A DNA stretch of 64,000 bases from Lithobates sylvaticus (GCA_028564925.1 CM053029.1:579350989-579414988), one strand, 5' to 3'; numbered from the stretch's first letter, positions 42,031 through 53,580 are shown. The notes: generated by a model from the sequence alone, not told the origin. Translations and numbers: made by a program.

Positions 42031-43437
42031 AAAAAGGAAGGAAAATGGGAAATGGGAAGGGGAAAATAAAGTGGCATGGTGCAAAAGATAAAATTATGAT
42101 GGTGTGTCTTGGGTATGTTTCACTAAACACATAATGCAAGTACTTAACCAGACACATGGTATGTATTTGGATACGTATGAAAAAAGACATAGTTAGTATC
42201 AATAATTACCTTGTTGGGTCGAATGCCAGAGGCGCCCCCCTTAGTAGTGTTGCTATTGCACAAAACCTAATCCCCACAATGAGGGGAGCCACAGTGCCCT
42301 CTTGGGGGACCGTGCAGGAAGAAAAGGGGTATATGTCTGCAGCGTTAGATGTGTGTCTGCAGTTTTAAACCACCTGATGGAATGAGAGATACGCAGGGTA
42401 AATACTTTGGTCAGTCATCTAAATGGGATAGTATTAGGAAAGGAAGGGAAGGTGTACTTACTGGTTCGGTGCTGGTTGGATGCGTACCCTCACATGGAGA
42501 TAAAAGTTACTCTCTCCTGTGGGGTATTTATGGGTATAGGCTAATTGGACTTATGAATATCAGGTGTGTGGAAGCGGATGGTAGGAGTGGGGAGTGGGCG
42601 GGGGGTGTGGAAAATGGGAGAGGGTGGGAGGGCCAGGAAAGGGGAGGGGGGAACCAGGAAAGGGGAGGGCCCGATACCTGTCACTCCAACGTTCGGCTGC
42701 GGCCGTCATGGCGGTCATTGGACCGCCTCGTGTGGCCTCCTCGGCGTTCCCGAAGGCCTGGGCGGTCCCGCAATTGCGTTGTCTCCGTCGCAAGTGCGTG
42801 ACGTCACGCGCTGTGCGCACGCACGCGGCCTCGCGCATGCGCACTAGCGCTAGACTGGTGTCCGGAAGACAATCGGGGATGCCGCCGGCAAGGGGGATGT
42901 TCCTCGACGCCAATTATCTGGACCAGCCAGGGCATTGGCCGAGGGAGTATATGGAGGAGACACTGGTGGAAAAAGTTCCTCCTCCCCTTGCCGTGAAGCC
43001 GTGCACCTCGGTATGACCTGAACACACCTAGACCGATGGGGGCGGATGAGAGCCACCTAGAGGGGAAAATCAAGATGAAAAGAATGTTTTTATTCGTGCA
43101 AAGATTACAAGAATTATCCTTGCTTAATGGGCATAGTGATCTAAAAAAAAAATGCCAAGATCGTTCTTCATCAGTACACATATAGTTACCATCTAATCTT
43201 TGACAATACATGTAAAACATAGTACACACTGTATTGAGTTTTTAAGGAATGAAGTATCAATTTTAATGTTTAATAGACATGAAAACTTAGGCGCATAAAT
43301 ACATATAAAGGAATACCATGCTAAAGAGTATTGTGAAACTATGTGGTTATGAAGGGAAAGCAGGAGTCCCACCCCGGAATGCTGTTAGTCCAAACATGTC
43401 TACCCGTAGGCCCAGAGGGGGGATGAACTGATTACTT

Positions 43438-43746
43438 TTATTGTGTTTTTCCTGAAACGAACCCCTTCAAAAAGGGGGCGAAAGAAATGGACTCGTTGAG
43501 TCCGGGTGGTGAGGTGGCATCTAGATTGAAGATCCATCTCTGCTCACACTGTAAAAGTGTTTTGTTCCAGTCGCCACCTCGATCGGGGATATGTATCCGA
43601 TCGATGGCAGTGAATGTTATATTGGGCATTCTGTAGCTGTGCTTGACGACCACATGACGACCCAAAGGCAGATAGTGATTGCCTATCTGCATCGAGTAGA
43701 CATGTTTGGACATCCGGCGGTGGAACTCCTGCTTTGTCTTCCCCAC
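43438..43746 (-). pseudogene. 5'-truncated second PLE unit (GIY-YIG C-terminus)
   Basis: Repeats the last about 100 codons of the RT ORF (GKTKQEFHRRMSKHVYSMQI to SGKTQ) and then continues into the upstream terminal repeat. It is cut at 43747 inside the GIY-YIG core, where an inverted terminal-repeat piece begins. Confidence 0.9.
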
Positions 43747-44216
43747 ATATATAAAGCTTCATTATAATGGTCGATGTCAGTATTTACCATGTATAGTTAC
43801 TAAGAGATGACTGTACTTATTCCATGCTTACAAGCATGTTATACCATTATGCTTTATATTCCAGCAGATAAAGACGTCTTTTCTAAAAAAAGTAATCCTC
43901 TGAAGAAGACTTACACAGATAATAGTTGAAACGCGTCAGGTTTTACTTTTTGTTTCCCTTGTTTCTGCTCTTAGGAAATATGATACTGTGAAAAGCACTG
44001 TTTGTCCATGCAATACTGTACGTTTTATTATATGATTGTTGTATGGCATTCTTGAAATGAGGCTCATGTCTTTTAAATCTATTGTCACAGTGGTGCCAAT
44101 AAAATAAAACAATTTTTCTTTTATCTTTGACCCATGTCGTATCAATTACCTCACTTTATCTACTGTGCTGCCTAAAAACCCCACTTCCCTCTTTTGGGGG
44201 GGAAAACTTCTCTTTT
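43747..44216 (+). repeat. inverted PLE terminal-repeat fragment
   Basis: Reverse complement of about 33684-34150. It joins the truncated GIY-YIG sequence at CCCCACAT/ATATAAAGC and, at 44216, an L1 RT gene. Inverted repeat fragments at the 5' end of insertions are a known feature of PLEs. The junction creates a chimeric open frame with the L1. Confidence 0.85.
43893..43945 (+). ncRNA. hammerhead-like ribozyme motif, PLE repeat copy 3
   Basis: Sense orientation. Stem I is TCCT/AGGT. The core CTGAAGA at 43900 fits CUGANGA (position 7 is variable). Stem II is weak (AGACTT/AGTT with a bulge). GAAA is at 43928, and stem III is a 2-bp AC/GU helix with loop GC, followed by the cleavage-site C at 43937. 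Hammerheads with a very short stem III are known from PLE terminal repeats. The weak stem II and non-G-C first pair lower confidence in activity. Confidence 0.55.
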
Positions 44217-45128
44217 ATAATATTTGACTTTAGCTTGAGGGGCATCGTACAGTGCTGCCAACCATTGCAGAAACGAAGGGCCAAAACCGTAGTGACGGAG
44301 TACCGACATAAGGTATGGCCAGGACAAGGTGTCAAAGGCTTTGTTCACATCCAGAGACAAGAGCATGGTTTCCAAAGAGCGGTTCTGGGCTAGGTGTTGT
44401 AACTGAATAATTCTTCTAATGGCGTCCCCTGCTTGTCTAAGTGGAATAAAGCCAACCTGGTCTTTTTTGATTAAGCGGGGGAGAAAGGAATTTAACCTAT
44501 TTGCCAGGATTTTGGTGAGGATCTTCATATCGATATTGATCAACGATATGGGCCGGAAATTGGCCCAGGAGGAATGGTCACGGTCTGGTTTCGGTATCAT
44601 TACTATATTTGCTGTCAAGAGGTCAGGTGACAATGCCTGACCTATCTTAACTGCATTCAACATATTCGTCAGAGGAGTGGCCACCACGTCTGCTAATTTC
44701 CTGTAATAAAGGGCCGTAAATCCGTCGGGGCCAGGCCTCTTACCTGTCTTTAATTCCTTGATACATTGGAGTACTTCGGATTTCTGGATGTCTCGGTCCA
44801 TCAGATCTACGTGTGTCTGAGATAAGGTCGGAAGGGAAATGTGCTGCAAAAAATCAACCCTATCCCTTTCAGTTGTGAGGTCCTGGGCAGAGTAAAGTTT
44901 AGCGAGTCTAAAACGAAACTCATCTAATATGCGGGTCGGGTTACTAGTGAGTATGTTCTGTCGGGTGCGTAGGGTGATAGGGGAGGGTTTGGAGTTAAAA
45001 GTTCGCAGTCGCCTGGCCAGCATCGCATTAGGTTTGTTTGCTTTGGTGTACCAGTGCTGTCGGGACCAGCGTAAGACCCGTTCCGCTTGGTCGGTGAGGC
45101 AAAGGTCTAGTTCTGTGCGAGCCTCACA
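44217..45128 (-). pseudogene. L1-like LINE ORF2 fragment (RT domain)
   Basis: Minus-strand frame open from about 45125: ARTELDLCLTDQAERVLRWS, QHWYTKANKPNAMLARRLRT, then RT motifs KTGKRPGPDGFTALYYRKL, ANFRPISLINIDMKILTKIL, QVGFIPLRQAGDAIRRI and LLSLDVNKAFDTLSWPYL (motif A with catalytic Asp). It stops at QAKVKYY, where PLE sequence begins, so the YADD-containing half is absent. About 300 codons are uninterrupted, so the fragment is not ancient. It is truncated at both sides, at the right by a MITE. Confidence 0.9.
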
Positions 45129-45531
45129 AACAGACTTTTCAACGGACTTGGTCCGGCAGACTATCCGACGGACTTTTCAGAGGAGGTCCACCGGACTTTC
45201 AAATGAACGGACTTGCCCACACACGATCACTCCAAAAGTCAGACGGATTCGAACGGGATGACGTACGACCGGACTAGAATAAGGAAGTTCCTAGCCAGTA
45301 GCCAATAGCTGCCCTAGCCTAGTTTTTTGTCCGTCGGACTAGCACACAGACGACCAGATTTTTCAAAACGGACTTGAGTCCATCAGAAAGATTTGAAACA
45401 TGTTTTATTTCTAGGTCCGTCAGACTTTTGGAATGAAAAGTCAGCTGGAACCCACACACGATCGAATTGTCCAACAGTTTCCAGTCCGCCGGACCTAGTC
45501 CGTCGAAAAGTCTGATCGTGTGTACGCGGCA
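45129..45531. repeat. TIR element fragment (TCCGCCGGAC type)
   Basis: Lacks a left terminus. The right end is GTGTGTACGCGGCA followed by TTA at 45532-45534. It is related to 57693-58731. Confidence 0.7.
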
Positions 45532-45674
45532 TTACTATTTAGGAAGAGTTACTCCACCAACATGTGACATTTAAAAAAGAAAAAAATACTGCGCTGTGAA
45601 AAAGTGTATATAAGCGCCCTAGCTGCCAACACTGCTATAGACAAAACAGCCTAAAGAATAAATGGACAGATAAG

Positions 45675-46600
45675 TGTAGCGCAAAGTCCAAATATATGAT
45701 GTGATTTGAATGGTGAGAATCCAGCCTCTGGTATGACACTTATGCCCCGTAGACACGGTCAGAAATTCCGACGACAAAATCCGTCGGATTTTTTCCGACA
45801 GATTTTGTCTGACACTGGCGTTGCATACACATTGTCGGACAAAGTTGTTGGAAAATCCCATCATTCTGAACGTGGTGATGTTCGTTGCGTACGACGGAAC
45901 TACGTAGAGGCTAGTAGCCAATAGCTTTGGTCTCATAATTTGATCTGAGCATGCGTGGCACTTTGTCTGTCAGAATTCTCTACACACGATCGGAAACAGT
46001 CCGATCGGACTTTGTTGTCAGAAAATTTGAGAGCAGGATTCCGACGGAAAAAGTCAGATGGAGCCCACACACGGTCAGAATTTCCGACAACACGGTCCGA
46101 TAAGACATTTTCCATCGGAAAATCCTACCGTGTGTACGGGGATAGAAGGACAGAAGAATTACACCGCCACCGTAGTAAAGGGAGGAGGCTTACCGGACAA
46201 CGATGACCTGGCGGGGCTTACGCCTCCCAAGTCAAAAGGGCCTGTTGGTTACAATGAACCCGATGAAGATCGAATATTCCGTTTCCAAAAAGAGGGGCTT
46301 CGGACCATCTGTTCACCAATGATTACCACAGAACATCCAGTCATCAGACAGGAATAGGGAGCTTGTGTATCATGTACCATGCAAATGAAAAACTTGCATA
46401 GCGTGATACCGCTTAACTAATTGTTTATTAAAATTTAAAAACTATAGAATAAACACTCACATTTAAATCGATCGTTAGGAGCATATAACACTCAATAGCG
46501 ATGTCTGTAACATGTTTCGACTACACAGTCATCATCTGGGGTCAGAAGATGACCATTCAAATCATATATTTGGACTTTGTGTTACACTGTACACTTGGGA
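45675..46600 (-). repeat. inverted-arm element with hammerhead-like module
   Basis: Arms around AAAGTCCAAATATATGATGT (45686) and its inverse at about 46556-46590. The minus-strand motif at about 46545-46508 reads GATGATGACT-GTGT-AGTC-GAAACATG, a hammerhead-like core with a good 4-bp stem II but a changed first loop. TTTTAATAAACAATTAG follows about 90 bases on. A MITE (45743-46142) is inserted near the left arm. Confidence 0.4.
45743..46142. mobile_element. Harbinger-like MITE
   Basis: Left end TGCCCCGTAGACACGGTC after TTA. The right end CGTGTGTACGGGGA is slightly worn. Same family as 61757-62173. Confidence 0.8.
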
Positions 46601-46729
46601 GTGTGAAGGAATATTCAGACTGGATTTATGTATTATTTTGGATTTTTTATGTTTATAAGAATTTTTAATTTTCGGTATATCTAAAATCACTTTTTTTCAT
46701 TAATTGAGATATATACCTTTAACACTTTT

Positions 46730-47320
46730 TTTTATCAATAACAGTTTTATTCAAGGTTTTATCAGATACATCTTAAATGCAATACTTAGTCATCAACACT
46801 TGAGTAATTTGCTATCTTAACTTACTTGGCTAGTCTACTTCTGAAACTTGTAGCCTCTGGCTTTCCGACAGCCATGTTTCTTCCTTTTATAACAAGGTAA
46901 CTCAACTTTTGCATAAAGAGTAGCTATCAACTAAACATTGTAATCTGCATAACAAGTGGTAACCGTGAGTTCTAGAACGACTCCTGGTAAGGAAGGAAGA
47001 AAAGAGAGAAAAGAGGGGGGGGGGGGGGGGGTAGTAGGTGTCAGTGTTCGGACCTTGTTGTTCCTCCCGGCGGTGCCAGAGCTCCCAGACCTTATCATGT
47101 GTTTCTAAGCGGTCTTGTATTCTTGCTGTCATCTTCTCCATCAACTCAGCATCTTTAATCCTGGCATAGAAGGCTTCAGTGGAGGTGGGGGTGCTACGCT
47201 TCCAATTTAGCGCCACCAGGCAACGTGCCGCTGTGAGTATGTGCCTAGGTAATTTCTTCTGTGGGGCTGGGGCTTTCAATGAGGAGAGGCCCAGTAGAAA
47301 AAATTTAGGGGTGGCGGGTT
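46730..47320 (-). mobile_element. 5'-truncated L1-like LINE, 15-bp TSD
   Basis: ACCTTTAACACTTTT occurs at 46715-46729 and 47321-47335. The minus-strand coding remnant LPRHILTAARCLVALNWKRS and AELMEKMTARIQDRLETHDK is the extreme C-terminus of an L1/Tx1-type ORF2. A G/C homopolymer interrupts at 47016-47030. The 3' end is A-rich on the minus strand at about 46730. Confidence 0.85.
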
Positions 47321-47415
47321 ACCTTTAACACTTTTATACACTCAAGGTATACACGTGTTTTGATTCTTGCAACCTAAGCGCTACACTTTTCTGTTCAACG
47401 TGTGACATTTAAATA

Positions 47416-48829
47416 GACATGTGCACAATAGAAAAATTTGTTTATTTTCGTTTCGTTTCTTTCGTTTCCGTTGATTCGTATCGATTCGTAATTTCGTAAG
47501 TCGTCGGTGTTCGTATTCGTATTCGTAACGATTCGTAAATTCGTAAGTCGTCGGTGTTCGTATTCGTAACGATTCGTATTTTCGTAAGAGTTATTTTTTC
47601 GTTGATTCGTTTTTCCGTTTCATTTTCGTTTATTCGAAATCCGGACGCATTCGTATTTTCGTAGATTTAGTTACATTCGTACTTTCGTTAGATTGATTTA
47701 TTCGTACTTTCATAACATTGTTTTCGTAGATTCGTAATCGGAGCATAATTCATAATTTTATGTAATGTGTATGCTATTATTACATTGTAAGAGACACGGA
47801 AAATTACGAATCGCAAAAAAAAAGTTACGAATGTACAAATTTTTTCGTTTAATCCATTCGAAGCACGTTAAGCAGCGCCATTGTAAGAGACACGGAAAAT
47901 TACGAATCGAAAGAAAAAAAAAAAGTTACGAATGTACAAATTTTTTCGTTCAATCCATTCGAAGCACGTTAAGCAGCGCCATTGTAAGAGACACGGAAAA
48001 TTACAAATTGCAAAAAAAAAATAAAAGTTACGAATGTACGAATTTTTTCAATCAATTTTATTTATTACAGGATTTATATAGCGCCAACAGTTTACGCAGC
48101 GCTTTACAATATTAAAAGGGAGACAATACAGTTATAATACAATAAAATACAAGAGGATTAAGGGGGCCCTGCTCAGAAGAGCTTACAATGTAATAGGGTG
48201 GGGGAGGTGATACAAAAGGTTGTAACTGTGGGGAATGAGCTGATGGAAGTGGTAAAAGATTAGTTGGAGACATGATAGGCTTCCCTGAAGAGATGAGTTT
48301 TCAGGGATTGCCTGAAGGTAGCAAGAGTAGGGGATAGCCGGACAGGTTGAGGTAGCGAGTTCCAGAGGATGGGAGAGGCTCTGGAGAAATCCTGGAGACG
48401 AGCATGGGAGGAGGAAACAAGAGAGCTTGACAGGAGGAGATCTTGAGAAGAGCGGAGAGGACGGTTTGGGATATGTTTGGAGATCAATCAATCCATTTCG
48501 AAGCACGTTAAGCAGCGCCATTGTAAGGGACACGGAAAATTACCAATTCAACAAAAAAAAAAAAAAAAAAAGTTACGAATGTACGAATTTTTTCGTTCAT
48601 TTTGATTTTCGTTTTGTTCCTGTTTTCGTTTTTCGGATTTTCTTCTTTCGTAGTTTCGTTGTTTCTAATTTGGTTATTTCGGATTTTCGTTGTTTTTCGT
48701 ATTCGTTCGATTCGAACATTCGTTATTTGTTTTTTAGCGAATCGTTCGTTCATTCATACGATAACGAATGAACGAATATAACGAATTTTAAACGAAAAAA
48801 AAAAAACGAATTGCACATGTCTACTAAGC
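47416..48829. repeat. TTCG-rich element with GACATGTGCA termini
   Basis: Begins GACATGTGCACAATAG and ends TTGCACATGTC. The outer thirds are TTCGT-rich low-complexity sequence. The middle has four direct copies of a 96-101-bp unit starting TTGTAAGAGACACGGAAAAT (47785, 47881, 47982, 48521). An L2-like tail is inserted between the third and fourth. Longer open frames are artefacts. I do not recognise its superfamily. Confidence 0.7.
48053..48485 (-). repeat. L2/CR1-like LINE 3' end inside TTCG element
   Basis: Minus-strand remnant SRASPILWNSLPQPVRLSPT and TFRQSLKTHLFREAYHVSN, then a 3' UTR and a short ATT-type tail near 48060. TCAATCA occurs at both borders as a likely TSD. Confidence 0.8.
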
Positions 48830-48864
48830 GCTACACTTTTCTGTTCAACATGTGACATTTAAAT

Positions 48865-49599
48865 GACCTATGGAAGTTAATAAAAAATGATGCCCACTCT
48901 TGTACTTGTTTCCGACACATAGCATTCTATAAAAAACACAATAGACTGTTGAAATTTGACGTAGCTGGCATAGATAATAAATTAAAAATACAGCATAGCA
49001 ATAAAGTGATTATAAAATGAATTTACATGTAATAAGTGTTGGCGCACGCCACAACACTTCCTTTCATACTGCAATATCTACTCCGCTATACCTCGAGGGA
49101 GCAGGCCTCTGTCTATTAGATTACATTGCTTGAGACTAGTCACTAACAGATATCATTCTCACAGTAGGCAGTCTGAAGTACCTGTTTTTAAATCAATTCA
49201 ACACCTTCTTTGTGCAAGATCCTAGGCAAAATCTGCCCATAAAACTGACATGCCCTGGGGCTGATGGTTACAGATGCAGGGCCCAGGAATAAAGGTGCTC
49301 GGCAGGTATGCACTGAAGTGGAAGATTAAAGAGACACGGAATATGTAGAAGGACCAAGAAGAGTGACGAGGCTGCAATGCTAAATAAACACAGAGACCAC
49401 TCCAGCAAAAGAAACAAATGACAGGATATTAGGTTCCAAATGTGAAAATGAAATTGGTTAACCCGTCGCTATTTGCATGTCAGAGTGTGTATGCTTCATT
49501 ACTTGCAGATTTGGAAGTTAATAAGTTCATGTTATATTCAAAGATGTTACATATTTCCCGAGCTTAGTGAGCAGTTTGGTTGTTGATATAGGAAATGAC
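48865..49599. other. no recognisable feature
   Basis: No repeat termini or coding motifs seen. Possibly single-copy sequence. Confidence 0.5.
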
Positions 49600-49602
49600 T
49601 TA

Positions 49603-50033
49603 GGCTGCTTTCACACTGGGGCGGTTTTCAGGCGGTACAGCGCTAAAAATAGCGCCTGTACACCGCCTGAAAAAACCGGCCCCATTCACTCCAGTGTGAA
49701 AGCCGGCGGGCTTTCACACTGGAGCGGTGCGCTAGCAGAAGGGTAAAAAAAGTCCTGCTAGCAGCATCTTTGGAGCGGTGAAGGAGCTGTGTATTTACCG
49801 CTCCTATACCGCTCCTTCCCATTGAAATCAATGGGAAACCGCGGGGATACCGCCCGCAAACCGCCGCTGCAGCGGCGCTTTGCGGAGGTTTTTAACCCTT
49901 TTGCGGCCGCTAGCGGGGGTTAAAACCACCCCGCTAGCGGCCGCATACCGTGGGTAAAACGATGGTAAAGCAGCGCTAAATATAGCGCTGCTTTACCGTC
50001 ACCGCCCCGCACCGCCCCAGTGTGAAAGCAGCC
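49603..50033. mobile_element. MITE with GGCTGCTTTCACAC termini, TTA TSD
   Basis: A 431-bp foldback-rich element between TTA at 49600-49602 and 50034-50036, with right end GTGTGAAAGCAGCC. Same group as 16276-16705. Confidence 0.85.
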
Positions 50034-50353
50034 TTACTAAAGGCAAATAGGTTGTTCGCTTTGCAAGGGAAGTTGCACTTAGCAAGGGAACTTTCCCCAG
50101 AGCTTAGTGAATGTGGTTAAATTTCCACTCTGCAACGAATTACCCAATCATGTTCAAGGAAGACAAAAAAAAAACTGCTTTTTTGCTTGCATATTATTGG
50201 ATGATGGAAGTTAGCAGAGCTTCACCTCATTCTTTAACCTCCCTGGCGGTATGATTATTTCTGATTTTAGGTGCTGAAAGCGGTACAATTATTTTGCATG
50301 GATATTTGGCGTTTTATATTGTAGGCCTGCAATTCTTAGGAATAACTCACTTA

Positions 50354-51114
50354 CATAGTTAGTCAGGTTGAAAAAAGACACAAGTCCATCCAATTCAACC
50401 ACAAATAAAATAAAAAAATAAAAAAATATATCATACAATCCCATATACCCAATTCTATACCCACAGTTGATCCAGAGGAAGGCAAAAAAAAAAAAACCGC
50501 AGAGCATGCTCCAATTTGCTAAAGCAGGGGAAAAAATTCCTTCCTGATCCCCCGAGAGGCAATCAGATTTTCCCCGGATCAACTTTACCTATAAATGTCA
50601 GTACCCAGTTATATTATGTACATTTAGGAAAGTATCCAGGCCTTTCTTAAAGCAATCTACTGAGCTGGCCAGAACCACCTCTGCAGGGAGTCTATTCCAC
50701 ATTTTCACAGCTCTTACTGTGAAGAAACCTTTCCGTATTTGGAGATGAAATCTCTTTTCCTTCAGACGTAAAGAGTGCCCCCTTGTCCTCTTTGTTGACT
50801 GTAAAGTGAATAACTCAACACCAAGTTCACTATATGGACCCCTTATATATTTATACATGTTGATCATATCCCCCCTTAATCTCCTCTTATCAAGAGTGAA
50901 TGAATTCAGTTCCTCTAATATTTCCTCATAGCTGAGCTCCTCCATGCCTCTTATCAGTTTGGTTGCCCTTCTCTGCACTTTCTCCAGTTCCCTGATATCC
51001 TTTTTGAGAACTGGTGCCCAAAACTGAACTGCATATTCCAGATGAGGTCTTACTAATGATTTGAACAGGAGGGCAACATGATATCTCTCTCTCTGGAGTC
51101 CACACCTCTCTTAA
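50354..51114 (-). mobile_element. CR1-like LINE, 5'-truncated, with ORF2 C-terminus
   Basis: CACTTA at 50348-50353 and 51115-51120 is the likely TSD. The minus-strand frame at 50978-50598 reads MQRRATKLIRGMEELSYEEI, LDKRRLRGDMINMYKYIRG and GHSLRLKEKRFHLQIRKGFF, ending VKMWNRLPAEVVLASSVDCF. This is the conserved end of CR1-clade RT ORFs. The frame is intact for 126 codons. A 3' UTR with TGATCCGGGGAAAATCTGAT follows. Confidence 0.88.
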
Positions 51115-51176
51115 CACTTAAATCTGTTAAAACCAGAGTCTAGTAGATATCCCAGGTATGATAACGTTTATAATAT

Positions 51177-51942
51177 ACCATATATACTCGAGTATAAGCT
51201 GAGTTTTTTAGCACATTTTTTCGTGCTGAAAGTCCCCCCCTCGGCTTATACTTAAGTCAAGCACTTTTCTGCAGCAGAAAATTACATTTTCCGACCCGAC
51301 TTTGGGCCCCGTATGTCGGGGCCTCTTGGTGCTAGGAACCCCAAATTTGGTGTGCCAACCCAGTGGACCCAACACTACAACATATCCAATGGGGTCCCTA
51401 GCACTAAGTGACCCCTAGATACGGGGGCCCCAAAGTCGGTTCGGAAAAAGTCATTCTCTGCTGCAGAAAAGTGCTTGACATTTTCTGAACCGACTTTGGG
51501 GCCCCGTATCTCGGGGCCACTTGGTAATAGAAACCCCATATGGATATGTTGTAGTGCTAGTTCAACTGAGTTTGCATACCAAATTTGGGGTTCCTAGCAC
51601 CAAGTGGCCCCGAGATACGGGGGCCCCAAATTCGGTCATCTGTGTCCACCTGCAGCAATGTTATTTCAGGACCCTTTGGGTCCAGAGACCCCAAATTTTG
51701 GCTGCAGCTAGGGGGCATCTAGGAACCCTAAACTACCAAGTTTTAAGTTTGGGGACCTATAGCTGCAAATGGGCACAGTGAGGCTGTAAATGGGCATTGT
51801 TGACCCTCTTTTCCACTTGCAGTAGCTGCGCATTTCTCACCCTAGGCTTATGCTTGAGTCAATACGTTTTTCCATTTTTTTTGTGGTAAAATTAGGTGCC
51901 TCGGCTTATATTCGGGTCGGCCTATACTCAAGTATATACGGT
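51177..51942 (-). repeat. element E, uninterrupted copy
   Basis: Termini ATATATACTCGAGTATAAGC and CTCAAGTATATACGGT; 766 bp. It is the reference for reconstructing the split copy at 1715-4064, to which it is inverted. Confidence 0.8.
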
Positions 51943-52581
51943 AATAAAAAACTATAAATAATTATAACAAATAATAATAAAATTTAATCAAATCAAAATC
52001 ACTGAAATTTGCTCAGTTGCAGAATTTGTCGCTGTCATTAGATTTAGTGTTTGATGGCGAATTTCCCAACAAATCGCTATCGCTCAATTCTGCAAGTGAT
52101 TCTAATTTATTATCGCTGTTTTCTAGCTGGTCTAAAATCACTTTTGACATAAAGGGACACTTTTTGGTTTCTATGGACAATCTCCAAATTCCAGGCAGAA
52201 AAAACAGTATTTATAATATAAAAAACTACATGCAGGGCACTGGACGGACCACTAGGGACAAAGGGGATGTGTATTTTTTTTTTATACAGTACTGTAATCT
52301 GTAAGATTATGTGTATGTGTTTTTACTTTTTTGAATTTGTCGCCGATCTCCGCTCGTCGCAACGTCGCAGGGAACGGAGCTCAGCGGCACTCGCCACTGT
52401 GTGAATCGAACGAGGAGACAGCTCGCACACACAGCGGGGAGACATCGCAGGATCCAGGGGACAAGGTAAGTAACTCTCCCTGTATCCTGCAATGCGCTCC
52501 CGAGTCTGGCTCGGGGGTTACCGCTAATGGTACTGAAATTACACCCCGAGCCAGACTTGGGAATACCGCCAGGGGGGTTAA

Positions 52582-52768
52582 GCTCTGGGAAAAATTCCCT
52601 TGCACAGTGCAACATCCCCAATAGGAAAAGAACTATTTGCCTTTAGGCCCTATTCACATTTCGCATAGTGGGAATGCTCGTTCCTGCTCGCAATTTATTT
52701 TGCGCAATTTACACAAGTTTTCATGTGTGGCAGATAGGGCAGCCCATTCATTTGAGTATCCACACAGA
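52582..52768. other. short unassigned stretch
   Basis: AGGCCCTATTCACATTTCGC at 52646 resembles the start of another CATTCACAC-type MITE, cut by the next LINE. Confidence 0.4.
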
Positions 52769-53240
52769 AATTATTATTATTATTATTATACACAATTTAT
52801 ATAGTGCCAATAGTTTACAATGTAGAGGGGGGATAGCACAATTACAATACAGTTCAATACAGAAGGGACAGGAGGGCTCTGCTCATGGAGCTTACATTCT
52901 AAAGAGAGGGGGGAGGTGGTACAAAAGGTAATAACTGTGGGGGATGGTCTGATGGGGGTGACTCGGGTACAGTTCTTAGGTGGGTGTGGGATAGGCTTTC
53001 CTGAATAAATAATTTTTCAGGGATCTCCTAAAAGTGGACAGGGTAGGGGCTGATCGGACATACTGGGGCAGGGAGTTCCAGAGGATGGGAGAGGCTCTAG
53101 GGAAGTCCGGTAGGCAAGCATGGGAGGATGTAACAAGGGATCTAGAGAGCAGGAAGTCCGGAGAGGAGCGGGGGGACGATTTGGGCAATATCTACAGATA
53201 AGGTTGGGGGCGATGTTGTGGATGGCCTTGTATGTTGTGG
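52769..53240 (-). repeat. L2/CR1-like LINE 3' end
   Basis: (ATT)n tail at 52771-52789. The minus-strand remnant SRASPILWNSLPQYVRSAPT and TFRRSLKNYLFRKAY is homologous to the copies at 27806 and 48053. A weak further piece of the same kind of ORF may lie at 54590-54720. Confidence 0.8.
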
Positions 53241-53580
53241 TTAGTGAAGGGATATTTAGCTTAACTACTTCTCTTTTTATAAAAATCAGTTTCCATTTTG
53301 TGTCTCTCTAACATCAACTTTCTATTAGATATGCTCAAGTATTGCTAATCTAATTTAGTTTCGTTTCTCTTGTTCAGGTTATCTTCTTGGTAGTTTAGTT
53401 TCTTGTAAAGCACGTGATTTCTTTATAATAATTAGTTTCACTTTTGTCATAGACTGTACTTGTATATGATTGGATAATTTGTCTAAGGGTGGTTCTTTCT
53501 GAAAGCCCCTTTAAATATTCACACCAAAGAATAAAGATTCGGTTTGCTCGGAGAGACTTTGTTGTTTTGTGTCATTGTCT
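53241..53580. other. no recognisable feature
   Basis: AT-rich sequence without termini. An AATAAA occurs at about 53530 but with no gene upstream. Confidence 0.45.

Larger units (their letters stand above)
40303..43437 (-). repeat. PLE terminal repeat, upstream copy
   Basis: Near-identical direct copy of 33615-36748. It lies 5' of the ORFs in element sense and is itself preceded by 309 bp of RT C-terminal coding sequence, so it also serves as the 3' end of a truncated upstream unit. This head-to-tail layout is typical of PLEs. Confidence 0.85.
50238..52577 (+). mobile_element. TTAA-flanked element CCTCCCTGGCGG
   Basis: CCTCCCTGGCGGTA at the left and TACCGCCAGGGGGG at the right, between TTAA at 50234-50237 and 52578-52581. 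About 1.5 kb of its length is two later insertions: a CR1-like LINE (50354-51114) and element E (51177-51942). Its own sequence is AT-rich on the left and CpG-rich on the right. No transposase. A piggyBac-type origin is inferred from the TTAA target. Confidence 0.8.
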
